This document shows, in pieces, positions 10,158-20,566 of a stretch of DNA of 38,527 nt. The notes under the pieces were generated by a model. The model searched no databases. It was not told where the DNA came from and saw nothing but the letters and a program-made list of their open reading frames with translations. The translations under genes and the position numbers were made by a program. Source of the DNA: Rhodoferax sp. UBA6134 (GTDB lineage Bacteria; Pseudomonadota; Gammaproteobacteria; Burkholderiales; Burkholderiaceae_C); NCBI GenBank assembly GCA_002422455.1, contig DIVK01000014.1:1213-39739 (forward strand), given 5' to 3'. Every line of letters starts with the position of its first letter. Position 1 is the first letter of the stretch.

Positions 10158-11525
10158 GTGCTCTACCAACTCTATGAAACCCAACGCTCCCTGATGGAGC
10201 CCTTTGCCGACTTTGCGCTGGCAGCCTCCAAACTGTTCAGCAACCCGCAGTCGCCCCTCAGTCAGAGCCCCTTGGCGCAGCGCATGTCCGCCGGCTATGA
10301 CGTGCTGTACCGCCTTGGCAAAGATTATGAAAAACCGGCGTTTGACATCCCCACGGTGGACGTTGACGGCGTCACCGTGGCCATCTCCGAGCGCGTCGAG
10401 CTGAACAAGCCGTTTTGCGAACTGCGCCGTTTCAAGCGCTTTTCGGACGATCAGGCCACGCTGGCCACGCTCAAGGGCCAGCCTGCAGTGCTGATCGTGG
10501 CACCATTGTCGGGCCACTATGCCACGTTGCTGCGCGACACCGTGCGCACCATGCTCAAGGACCACAAGGTCTACATCACCGACTGGAAGAATGCGCGCCT
10601 GGTGCCCCTGTCCGAAGGCGAATTCCACCTGGACGACTACGTGAACTATGTGCAGGAGTTCATCCGCCACCTGCAGGGCATCTATGGCAACTGCCACGTC
10701 ATGAGCGTGTGCCAGCCCACCGTGCCCGCGCTGGCCGCAGTGTCGCTGATGGCCAGCCGCGGCGAGTTGACGCCGTTGAGCATGACCATGATGGGCGGCC
10801 CGATCGATGCCCGCAAATCGCCCACGGCGGTGAACAGCCTGGCCATGAACAAGAGCTATGAATGGTTTGAAAACAATGTCGTTTACCGTGTGCCCCCCAG
10901 CTTTGCGGGTGCCGGGCGCCGCGTTTATCCCGGCTTTCTGCAATACACCGGTTTTGTGGCCATGAACCCCAGTACCCATGCCAAGAGTCATTACGATTAC
11001 TTTCAGGACCTGATCAAGGGCGACGACGCCGGCACCGAAGCGCACCGCAAGTTCTACGATGAATACAACGCCGTGCTGGACATGGACGCCAACTACTATC
11101 TGGAAACGATCAAGGTCGTGTTTCAGGAATTCAGCCTGGTCAACGGCACCTGGGACGTGAAAGGCGTGGATGGAAAACTGGAGCGCGTGCGCCCGCAGGA
11201 CATCACAAGCACCGCCCTCTTCTCGGTGGAAGGCGAGCTGGACGACATCTCCGGCTCCGGCCAGACCGAGGCCGTACACAGCATCTGCAGCGGCGTGGTC
11301 GATACGGAGCAAAAACACTTTCTCGTCAAAGGCGCGGGACACTATGGCATCTTCAGCGGTCGCCGCTGGCGCGACATGGTCTACCCCGAGGTGAAGGCCT
11401 TCATCCGGAGCCATCAGCCGGTAGCCCAAGCTGCCGGCGCCTCACAGCCGGACGCACCCGCCGAAGAACAGGCGGCGACGGCTAATGAACCTGCAGCCAG
11501 AAAAGTCGCCCGCAAGAAGCAATGA
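10158..11525 (+). CDS. phaZ: Intracellular polyhydroxybutyrate depolymerase
   Basis: Alpha/beta-hydrolase-type enzyme that mobilises stored poly(3-hydroxybutyrate) granules. It has 455 residues from a GTG start. It begins MLYQLYETQRSLMEP, typical of the PhaZ1-like intracellular depolymerases. The putative nucleophile is Cys185 in VMSVCQPTVPALA, where these enzymes use Cys rather than Ser. A C-terminal GAGHYGIFSGRRW segment probably carries the catalytic His. The last 35 or so residues are Ala/Glu-rich and end in a basic cluster, possibly for granule association. There is no signal peptide, so it acts in the cytosol. The stop overlaps the next start (ATGA). Confidence 0.9.
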   Translation: MLYQLYETQRSLMEPFADFALAASKLFSNPQSPLSQSPLAQRMSAGYDVLYRLGKDYEKPAFDIPTVDVDGVTVAISERVELNKPFCELRRFKRFSDDQATLATLKGQPAVLIVAPLSGHYATLLRDTVRTMLKDHKVYITDWKNARLVPLSEGEFHLDDYVNYVQEFIRHLQGIYGNCHVMSVCQPTVPALAAVSLMASRGELTPLSMTMMGGPIDARKSPTAVNSLAMNKSYEWFENNVVYRVPPSFAGAGRRVYPGFLQYTGFVAMNPSTHAKSHYDYFQDLIKGDDAGTEAHRKFYDEYNAVLDMDANYYLETIKVVFQEFSLVNGTWDVKGVDGKLERVRPQDITSTALFSVEGELDDISGSGQTEAVHSICSGVVDTEQKHFLVKGAGHYGIFSGRRWRDMVYPEVKAFIRSHQPVAQAAGASQPDAPAEEQAATANEPAARKVARKKQ

Positions 11526-12184
11526 CAGCGTTGGCGGACGACATCCTCGCCTTGCTGCCGCAAACGCAGTGCACCCGTTGCGGCTACCCTGACTGCGCGG
11601 CTTACGCGCAGGCGATTGCGCAGGGCGCGGCGGGCATCAACCAGTGCCCGCCCGGCGGCGCGCAGGGCATTGAAGCGCTGGCCGTCCTCACGGGCCAGCC
11701 CGTCATCCCGCTGAACCCGATCCACGGCACCGAAGGCCCGCGCAGCGTCGCATTCATCGACGAAGACTGGTGCATCGGCTGCACCCTGTGCATCAAGGTC
11801 TGCCCGACCGACGCGATCATGGGCAGCAACAAGCTGATGCACACCGTGATCGAGGCCTACTGCACCGGCTGCGGGTTGTGTCTGCCAGTGTGCCCGGTGG
11901 ATTGCATTGCGCTGGAAAACGTGACGCCAGGGGCCACCGGCTGGGCCGCCTGGTCGCGCCCGCAGGCCGAATTGGCCCGCACGCGCTACGAATTTCATGA
12001 CTTCCGGCGCCAGCGGGACGAAGACGAAAATGCCAAACGACTGGAAGAAAAGGCGCTGCTCAAACTGGCCGACCTGCCCCGGCACTCACAACACACCGAC
12101 CCCGCCATACTGGCGCAAAAACGCACCGTGATCGAAGCGGCCCTGGCACGGGCCCGCGCCAAACGAGACGCCGGCACCCGGTAA
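11522..12184 (+). CDS. rsxB: Stand-alone RnfB/RsxB-type iron-sulfur protein
   Basis: A 220-residue electron-transfer protein. A four-cysteine cluster motif at Cys17, Cys20, Cys25 and Cys42 (CX2CX4CX16C) matches the RnfB 4Fe-4S domain. Two ferredoxin-type sites follow: CIGCTLCIKVCP at 84-95 and CTGCGLCLPVCP at 114-125. The C-terminal third is charged and helical. Unlike E. coli RsxB it lacks an N-terminal membrane anchor, and no other rnf/rsx gene is visible, so its partners are unknown. Its ATG overlaps the phaZ stop by ATGA, implying co-translation. The gene symbol reflects family naming rather than a proven Rnf complex. Confidence 0.82.
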   Translation: MTALADDILALLPQTQCTRCGYPDCAAYAQAIAQGAAGINQCPPGGAQGIEALAVLTGQPVIPLNPIHGTEGPRSVAFIDEDWCIGCTLCIKVCPTDAIMGSNKLMHTVIEAYCTGCGLCLPVCPVDCIALENVTPGATGWAAWSRPQAELARTRYEFHDFRRQRDEDENAKRLEEKALLKLADLPRHSQHTDPAILAQKRTVIEAALARARAKRDAGTR

Positions 12185-12221
12185 CCGCTTCCCGGCCGCC
12201 TGTCAGCCGCCGCGGCCCGAC

Positions 12222-12721
12222 TCACCCGCAGGAATACTGCGCAGCCAGCTTGCCAAAGGCCGCCACAACTTCCACCGGCGCCTGCACCAGCTCGATCAGC
12301 ACACCCTCGCCGCTGACCGGGAACTCATCATTGGACTTCGGGTGCAGAAAGCAGATGTCAAAGCCGGCGGCACCCTTGCGGATGCCGCCCGGCGCAAAGC
12401 GTACGCCCTGCGCCGTGAGCCATTCGACGGCCAGCGGCAGATCATCGATCCACAGACCCACGTGGTTCAGCGGCGTGGTATGCACGGCCGGTTTTTTATC
12501 CAGGTCCAGCGGCTGCATCAGGTCAACTTCCACCTTGAACGGGCCCTGCCCCAGGGCGCAGATATCTTCATCCACGTTTTCGCGTTCGCTGCGGAAGGTG
12601 CCGGCAACTTCCAGCCCCAGCATGTCGACCCAGAGCTTTTGCAGCCGCAGCTTGTCGGGCCCGCCAATGGCGATCTGCTGGATGCCCAGCACCTTGAAGG
12701 GCCGCTGCTTGAGGGTGCCAT

Positions 12722-12725
<4 letters not shown>
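12222..12725 (-). CDS. VOC-family protein, candidate methylmalonyl-CoA epimerase
   Basis: A 167-residue vicinal-oxygen-chelate protein. It has two beta-alpha-beta modules, with HVGLWIDD in the second half and LIELVQAP near the end supplying probable His and Glu metal ligands. Its ATG overlaps the pccA stop (ATGA), and it closes a run of genes for propionyl-CoA carboxylase, methylmalonyl-CoA mutase and MeaB. The missing step in that set is methylmalonyl-CoA epimerase, a VOC enzyme, so this is the natural candidate. One doubt: the first expected metal-binding His (as in DHVAIAV) appears here as Gln in IQQIAIG. A lactoylglutathione lyase-like or other VOC activity remains possible. Confidence 0.68.
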
Positions 12726-14773
<2,048 letters not shown>

Positions 14774-14792
14774 GTTTTTTTCCTTCTCTTTC

Positions 14793-14862
14793 CCGTTCGG
14801 GCTGAGCCTGTCGAAGCCCTGCCACCCCAGGAGAAGCCCTTCGACAAGCTCAGGGCGAACGG
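14793..14862. repeat. Dispersed inverted repeat, copy 1 (pccB-pccA gap)
   Basis: Two 28-bp arms (14793-14820 and 14835-14862) around a 14-nt loop pair at 23 of 28 positions. The arms begin CCGTTCGGGCTGAGCC and end GCTCAGGGCGAACGG. The two-base blocks GG/CC and CC/GG are exchanged between arms, so each end is distinguishable. It fills most of the 96-bp gap between pccB and pccA and would form a strong hairpin in the transcript. A related copy in opposite orientation lies at 16421-16492. I recognise this family from Comamonadaceae genomes. No transposase is linked. Confidence 0.9.
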
Positions 14863-14869
14863 TTATGGG

Positions 14870-16402
<1,533 letters not shown>

Positions 16403-16412
16403 GGTGGTGCGA

Positions 16413-17501
16413 TCAAATTTCCGTTCGCCCTGAGCCTGTCGAAGGGCTTGCGTGGTGTTTCGTGAGGGCTTCGACAGGCTCAGCCCGAACGGTGTTGGAT
16501 TCGTAAACAGATAGCAGTTGCCGTGCGGCAGTGGAAGCGGCCAGTTGGCCCGCCTGCACCTGCCGCGTGAAAAGGTCCAGCGTCTTGCGCACCTGCGGGT
16601 GTTCGCGAAAGCGTTGTTTCAGGCCGGCGTCGATGCGTTCCCACATCCAGGCGCCAGCCTGCTGCTGGCGGCGCGTGGCCAGACGGCCATTGGCCGTCTG
16701 CAACGCGCGGTACTGCGTCACCGCGGCCCAGAACGCATCCACGCCCTGGTCGTGCAGGGCACTGATCTGGATCACCCGCGGGTGCCATATTTTTTCATCA
16801 TGGTGCGCGTGCTCGGGCTGCCCATGCAGACCCAGCAGACGCAGCGACGAGGTGATCTGGGCGCGCGCCCGGGTGGCGGCGTCGGGGTCGATGTCGGCCT
16901 TGTTGATGACCACCAGGTCGGCCAGCTCCATCACGCCCTTCTTGATCGCCTGCAGGTCGTCTCCGGCGTTGGGCAACTGCAGCAGCACGAACATGTCGGT
17001 CATGCCCTGCACCGCCGTCTCGCTCTGGCCCACGCCCACGGTCTCCACAATCACGATGTCGTAACCCGCGGCCTCGCACACCAGCATGGCCTCGCGTGTC
17101 TTCTCGGCCACGCCGCCCAGGGTGCCGCTGGACGGGCTGGGGCGAATGTAGGCCTTGTCATGCACAGAGAGCTTCTCCATGCGCGTCTTGTCGCCCAGGA
17201 TGGAGCCACCAGACACCGACGAAGATGGATCAATGGTCAGCACCGCCACCCGGTGGCCCTGGCCAATCAGGTACAGACCCAGCGCCTCGATGAAGGTGCT
17301 TTTGCCCACGCCCGGCACGCCGCTGATGCCTAGCCGGAACGACTTGCCGGTGTGCGGCAGCAGCGCCGTCAGCAGCGCATCGGCCTGCGCGCGGTGATCG
17401 GCGCGAGTCGATTCCAACAATGTGATGGCCTTGGCGATGGCGCGGCGTTGTGCCAGCGCCTGCCCCTCAACAACGCCACCCCACAAGTCCAAAGAAGTCA
17501 C
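16413..17501 (-). CDS. meaB: Methylmalonyl-CoA mutase-associated GTPase MeaB, with repeat-derived C-terminus
   Basis: G3E-family GTPase that gates adenosylcobalamin loading into, and protects, methylmalonyl-CoA mutase. It has 362 residues: Walker A GVPGVGKST at 61-69, then DPSSSVSGGSILGDKTRM, ETVGVGQSE (Walker B/switch region) and NKAD for guanine recognition. It starts at GTG 17501, overlapping the mutase stop (GTGA), so the two are translationally coupled. The final 27 or so residues, beginning VRAEPVEA after SVYESNT, are encoded by the inverted repeat at 16421-16492 and are not part of the family. The original stop was therefore probably displaced. Without this tail the length is near the usual 330 or so. 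Confidence 0.93.
   Translation of the reverse strand: MTSLDLWGGVVEGQALAQRRAIAKAITLLESTRADHRAQADALLTALLPHTGKSFRLGISGVPGVGKSTFIEALGLYLIGQGHRVAVLTIDPSSSVSGGSILGDKTRMEKLSVHDKAYIRPSPSSGTLGGVAEKTREAMLVCEAAGYDIVIVETVGVGQSETAVQGMTDMFVLLQLPNAGDDLQAIKKGVMELADLVVINKADIDPDAATRARAQITSSLRLLGLHGQPEHAHHDEKIWHPRVIQISALHDQGVDAFWAAVTQYRALQTANGRLATRRQQQAGAWMWERIDAGLKQRFREHPQVRKTLDLFTRQVQAGQLAASTAARQLLSVYESNTVRAEPVEALTKHHASPSTGSGRTEI
16421..16492. repeat. Dispersed inverted repeat, copy 2 (inside the 3' end of meaB)
   Basis: Two 28-bp arms (16421-16448 and 16465-16492) flank a 16-nt loop. The right arm, reverse-complemented, is identical to the left arm of the copy at 14793-14862, and the left arm differs from the other by one base. 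The element is therefore the same family in the opposite orientation with an unrelated loop. It is read in frame as the C-terminal tail of MeaB. No flanking target duplication is evident. Confidence 0.9.
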
Positions 17502-19654
17502 CCCAGCGCCTTCTTGATCTGCTCCAGCACGTCTTTCGCACTGGCCGGAATCGGCGTGCCCGGGCCATAAATGCCCTTGACACCGGCTTCATACAGCATC
17601 TCGTAATCCTGGCGCGGAATCACACCGCCGACGAAGACGATGATGTCGTCAGCGCCCTGTTTTTTCAACTCGGCGATGATGGCCGGCACCAGCGTCTTGT
17701 GACCGGCCGCCAGGGTGGAGACGCCGACCGCATGCACGTCGTTCTCGATCGCCTGGCGCGCGCACTCCTCCGGTGTCTGGAACAGCGGCCCCATGTCGAC
17801 GTCGAAGCCGAGATCGGCAAAGGCGGTGGCCACCACCTTGGCGCCGCGGTCGTGGCCATCCTGGCCCAGTTTGGAAATCATCACGCGCGGGCGACGCCCC
17901 TCTTTTTCGGCAAAGGCGTTGATTTCGGTTTTGAGGTTTTCCCAGCCTTCGGCCGAGTCATAAGCTGCTGCGTACACGCCGGTCACCTTTTGCGTATCGG
18001 CGCGGTGGCGGCCGAATGATTTTTCCATGGCATCGCTCACCTCGCCCACCGTGGCGCGCAGGCGCATGGCCTTGATCGTCAAGTCCAGCAGATTGCCGGA
18101 ATTCGATTCGGCCGCCGCCATGATGGCAGACAATGCAGCCGCCACGCGGGCCGGATCGCGCTTTTGCTTGATCGCGTTGAGGCGGGCAATCTGGGAGTCA
18201 CGCACCGCCACGTTGTCAATGTCGCGGGCGTCAATCGCGTCCTCGGTCTTGAGCTTGTATTTATTGACGCCAACGATCACGTCCTTGCCGCTGTCGATGC
18301 GGGCCTGCTTCTCGGCCGCCGCCGCTTCAATTTTGAGCTTGGCCCAGCCTGAATCGACGGCTTTGGTCATGCCGCCCATGGCTTCGACTTCTTCAATGAT
18401 CTTCCAGGCTGCGTCCGCCATGTCCTGTGTCAGCTTTTCCATCATGTAGCTGCCAGCCCAGGGGTCGATCACATTGGTGATGTGGGTTTCTTCCTGGATG
18501 ATGAGCTGCGTGTTGCGGGCGATGCGGGCACTGAACTCGGTAGGCAGCGCGATGGCCTCGTCAAAGCTGTTGGTGTGCAGGCTCTGCGTGCCGCCGAACA
18601 CCGCCGCCATGGCCTCGATGGTGGTGCGCACCACGTTGTTGTAGGGATCCTGCTCGGTCAGACTCCAGCCGGAGGTCTGGCAGTGGGTGCGCAGCATCAG
18701 GCTCTTGGGGTTTTTGGCGTCAAAACCCTTCATGATGCGACACCACAGCAGGCGCGCGGCGCGCATCTTGGCCACTTCCAGGTAGAAGTTCATGCCGATG
18801 GCCCAGAAGAACGAGAGCCGCCCGGCAAAGTCGTCCACGTCCATGCCTTTGGCAATCGCCGTCTTCACATACTCCTTGCCGTCGGCCAGGGTGAAGGCCA
18901 GCTCCAGCGCCTGGTTGGCGCCGGCTTCCTGCATGTGGTAGCCGCTGATGGAGATCGAGTTGAACTTCGGCATGTTCCTGGCCGTGTACTCGATGATGTC
19001 GCCGATGATGCGCATGGAAGGCGCGGGCGGGTAGATATAGGTGTTGCGCACCATGAACTCTTTCAGAATGTCGTTCTGAATCGTTCCCGAAAGCTTGTCC
19101 TGGCTGACGCCCTGCTCCTCGGCCGCCACCACGTAGCCCGCCAGCACCGGCAGCACGGCGCCGTTCATGGTCATGGAGACGCTCACCCGGTCGAGCGGAA
19201 TCTGGTCGAACAGGATCTTCATGTCCTCCACGCTGTCGATGGCGACGCCGGCCTTGCCGACGTCGCCGGTCACGCGCGGATGGTCGGAGTCGTAGCCCCG
19301 GTGCGTGGCCAGGTCGAAAGCGACGGACACGCCCTGCCCGCCCGCAGCCAGCGCCTTGCGGTAAAACGCGTTCGACTCTTCCGCCGTGGAAAACCCCGCA
19401 TACTGGCGAATGGTCCACGGGCGCACCGCGTACATGGTGGCCTGCGGGCCGCGCAAGTAGGGCTCAAACCCCGGCAGCGTGTGGGTGTAGGGCAGATCCC
19501 GGGTATCGGCGGCGGTGTAGAGCGGCTTGACCGCAATACCGTCGGGCGTGACCCAGTTCAGGGCATCCACGTTGCCGCCCGGTGCGGACTTGGCGGCAGC
19601 CTTGGCCCAAGCGTCCAGGCTGGCGGTCTTGAATTCAGGATTTTGTTGGGTCAT
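17498..19654 (-). CDS. scpA: Methylmalonyl-CoA mutase, single-chain
   Basis: Adenosylcobalamin-dependent isomerase converting (R)-methylmalonyl-CoA to succinyl-CoA, the last step of propionyl-CoA assimilation. With ATG 19654 it has 718 residues, like the E. coli enzyme. The N-terminal TIM-barrel half includes RPWTIRQYAGFSTAEESN, and the C-terminal cobalamin-binding domain carries the DxHxxG motif at 599-604 (DGHDRG). SVTMNG-like and GGTQSLHTNSFDEA substrate-domain motifs are also present. An open frame to 19810 runs through the intergenic region and overlaps the divergent regulator, so that start is rejected. It is first in the scpA-meaB-pccB-pccA-VOC series. Confidence 0.96.
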   Translation of the reverse strand: MTQQNPEFKTASLDAWAKAAAKSAPGGNVDALNWVTPDGIAVKPLYTAADTRDLPYTHTLPGFEPYLRGPQATMYAVRPWTIRQYAGFSTAEESNAFYRKALAAGGQGVSVAFDLATHRGYDSDHPRVTGDVGKAGVAIDSVEDMKILFDQIPLDRVSVSMTMNGAVLPVLAGYVVAAEEQGVSQDKLSGTIQNDILKEFMVRNTYIYPPAPSMRIIGDIIEYTARNMPKFNSISISGYHMQEAGANQALELAFTLADGKEYVKTAIAKGMDVDDFAGRLSFFWAIGMNFYLEVAKMRAARLLWCRIMKGFDAKNPKSLMLRTHCQTSGWSLTEQDPYNNVVRTTIEAMAAVFGGTQSLHTNSFDEAIALPTEFSARIARNTQLIIQEETHITNVIDPWAGSYMMEKLTQDMADAAWKIIEEVEAMGGMTKAVDSGWAKLKIEAAAAEKQARIDSGKDVIVGVNKYKLKTEDAIDARDIDNVAVRDSQIARLNAIKQKRDPARVAAALSAIMAAAESNSGNLLDLTIKAMRLRATVGEVSDAMEKSFGRHRADTQKVTGVYAAAYDSAEGWENLKTEINAFAEKEGRRPRVMISKLGQDGHDRGAKVVATAFADLGFDVDMGPLFQTPEECARQAIENDVHAVGVSTLAAGHKTLVPAIIAELKKQGADDIIVFVGGVIPRQDYEMLYEAGVKGIYGPGTPIPASAKDVLEQIKKALG

Positions 19655-19770
19655 GACGGATGCCGTTTGCGATAAATTGGTCGAAATGATCTGGCGCCGA
19701 ACAGGCGCAGACCATTGCGGCCCCGCGCGTGCTTCAGCGAATGGGCCGTAGTTTACGTTATTTATAATTA

Positions 19771-19792
19771 TTGATTCAAAATTTTGATTCAA
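19771..19792. promoter_or_regulatory. Near-palindromic operator candidate between scpA and its GntR regulator
   Basis: A 22-bp sequence whose arms are TTGATTCAA on both sides of AATT is an almost perfect palindrome, with only one mismatched pair (T/T at positions 5 and 18). It lies 17 bp before the regulator ATG in an AT-rich stretch of this divergent intergenic region, with a second small palindrome ATAATTAT at 19764-19771. It is a natural site for autoregulation and control of the propionyl-CoA genes. The assignment to the GntR protein is inferred. Confidence 0.55.
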
Positions 19793-19808
19793 GCCTACAA
19801 TCCCCTCC

Positions 19809-20456
19809 ATGGCCGCACTCTCCCTCGCTCCCCATGCACTCTATGAAGAGGTGGCCGAACTCCTGCGTCAACGCATTTTCACGCGTGAACTGGAGCCCGG
19901 AAGCTGGATTGACGAGCTGAAAATTGCCGAGGCCTACGGCATCAGCCGCACGCCGCTGCGCGAAGCACTCAAAGTGCTGGCAGCCGAGGGCCTGGTTACC
20001 ATGAAGGTGCGGCGTGGCGCCTACGTGACCGAGGTGTCCGAGCGCGACTTGTCCGACGTATACCACCTGCTCAGCCTGCTGGAATCGGATGCGACAGGCG
20101 TGGTGGCCGAAAACGCCACCGAATCCCAAATGGAAGAGCTGCAAACCCTGCACCATGAACTGGAAACGGCAGCCAGGCCGGGACAGGAAGACCGGGAACG
20201 CTTCTTCGGGATCAACGAGCGCTTTCACCTGCGGCTTCTGGAGATTGCCGACAACCGCTGGCGCAACCAGATGGTGGCCGACCTGCGCAAGGTCATGAAG
20301 CTCAACCGGCACAACTCGCTGCTCAAGTCCGGTCGCATCGAGGAGTCGCTGCAGGAACACCGTGCCATCATGGCCGCCCTGACCGCCCGCAACCCGGCTG
20401 GCGCCACGCAGCGGATGAAAGAGCACTTCAGGAACGGGCTCGAAGCGGCTATTTAG
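19809..20456 (+). CDS. GntR/FCD-family transcriptional regulator
   Basis: A 215-residue DNA-binding regulator. The N-terminal winged helix (residues 10-75) has the GntR signature SRTPLREALKVLAAEGLVTMKVRRGAYV. The C-terminal FCD ligand-binding domain has the expected Asp/His metal-ligand pattern (FFGINERFHLRLLEIADN and QEHRAIMAAL). It is transcribed divergently from the methylmalonyl-CoA mutase operon, 154 bp from its start, which suggests it controls that operon in response to propionyl-CoA, methylmalonate or a related acid. The ligand cannot be read from sequence. The start follows CCCCTCC, without a strong Shine-Dalgarno. Confidence 0.88.
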   Translation: MAALSLAPHALYEEVAELLRQRIFTRELEPGSWIDELKIAEAYGISRTPLREALKVLAAEGLVTMKVRRGAYVTEVSERDLSDVYHLLSLLESDATGVVAENATESQMEELQTLHHELETAARPGQEDRERFFGINERFHLRLLEIADNRWRNQMVADLRKVMKLNRHNSLLKSGRIEESLQEHRAIMAALTARNPAGATQRMKEHFRNGLEAAI

Positions 20457-20566
20457 GCCAGTCGGCTGCTATTATCGATCCGTCCCTTTTTCGGACAGGA
20501 CTCCCCTCCGATTGTTGCTTCCGGGCCGGACCTGCGGCCCCCCATCAGCCGAGTTATGTCACACGC

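Noticed and set aside
19655..19810. Upstream start for methylmalonyl-CoA mutase at 19810
   Set aside because: It would overlap the divergent regulator start and add 52 residues encoded by AT-rich promoter DNA with no family similarity.
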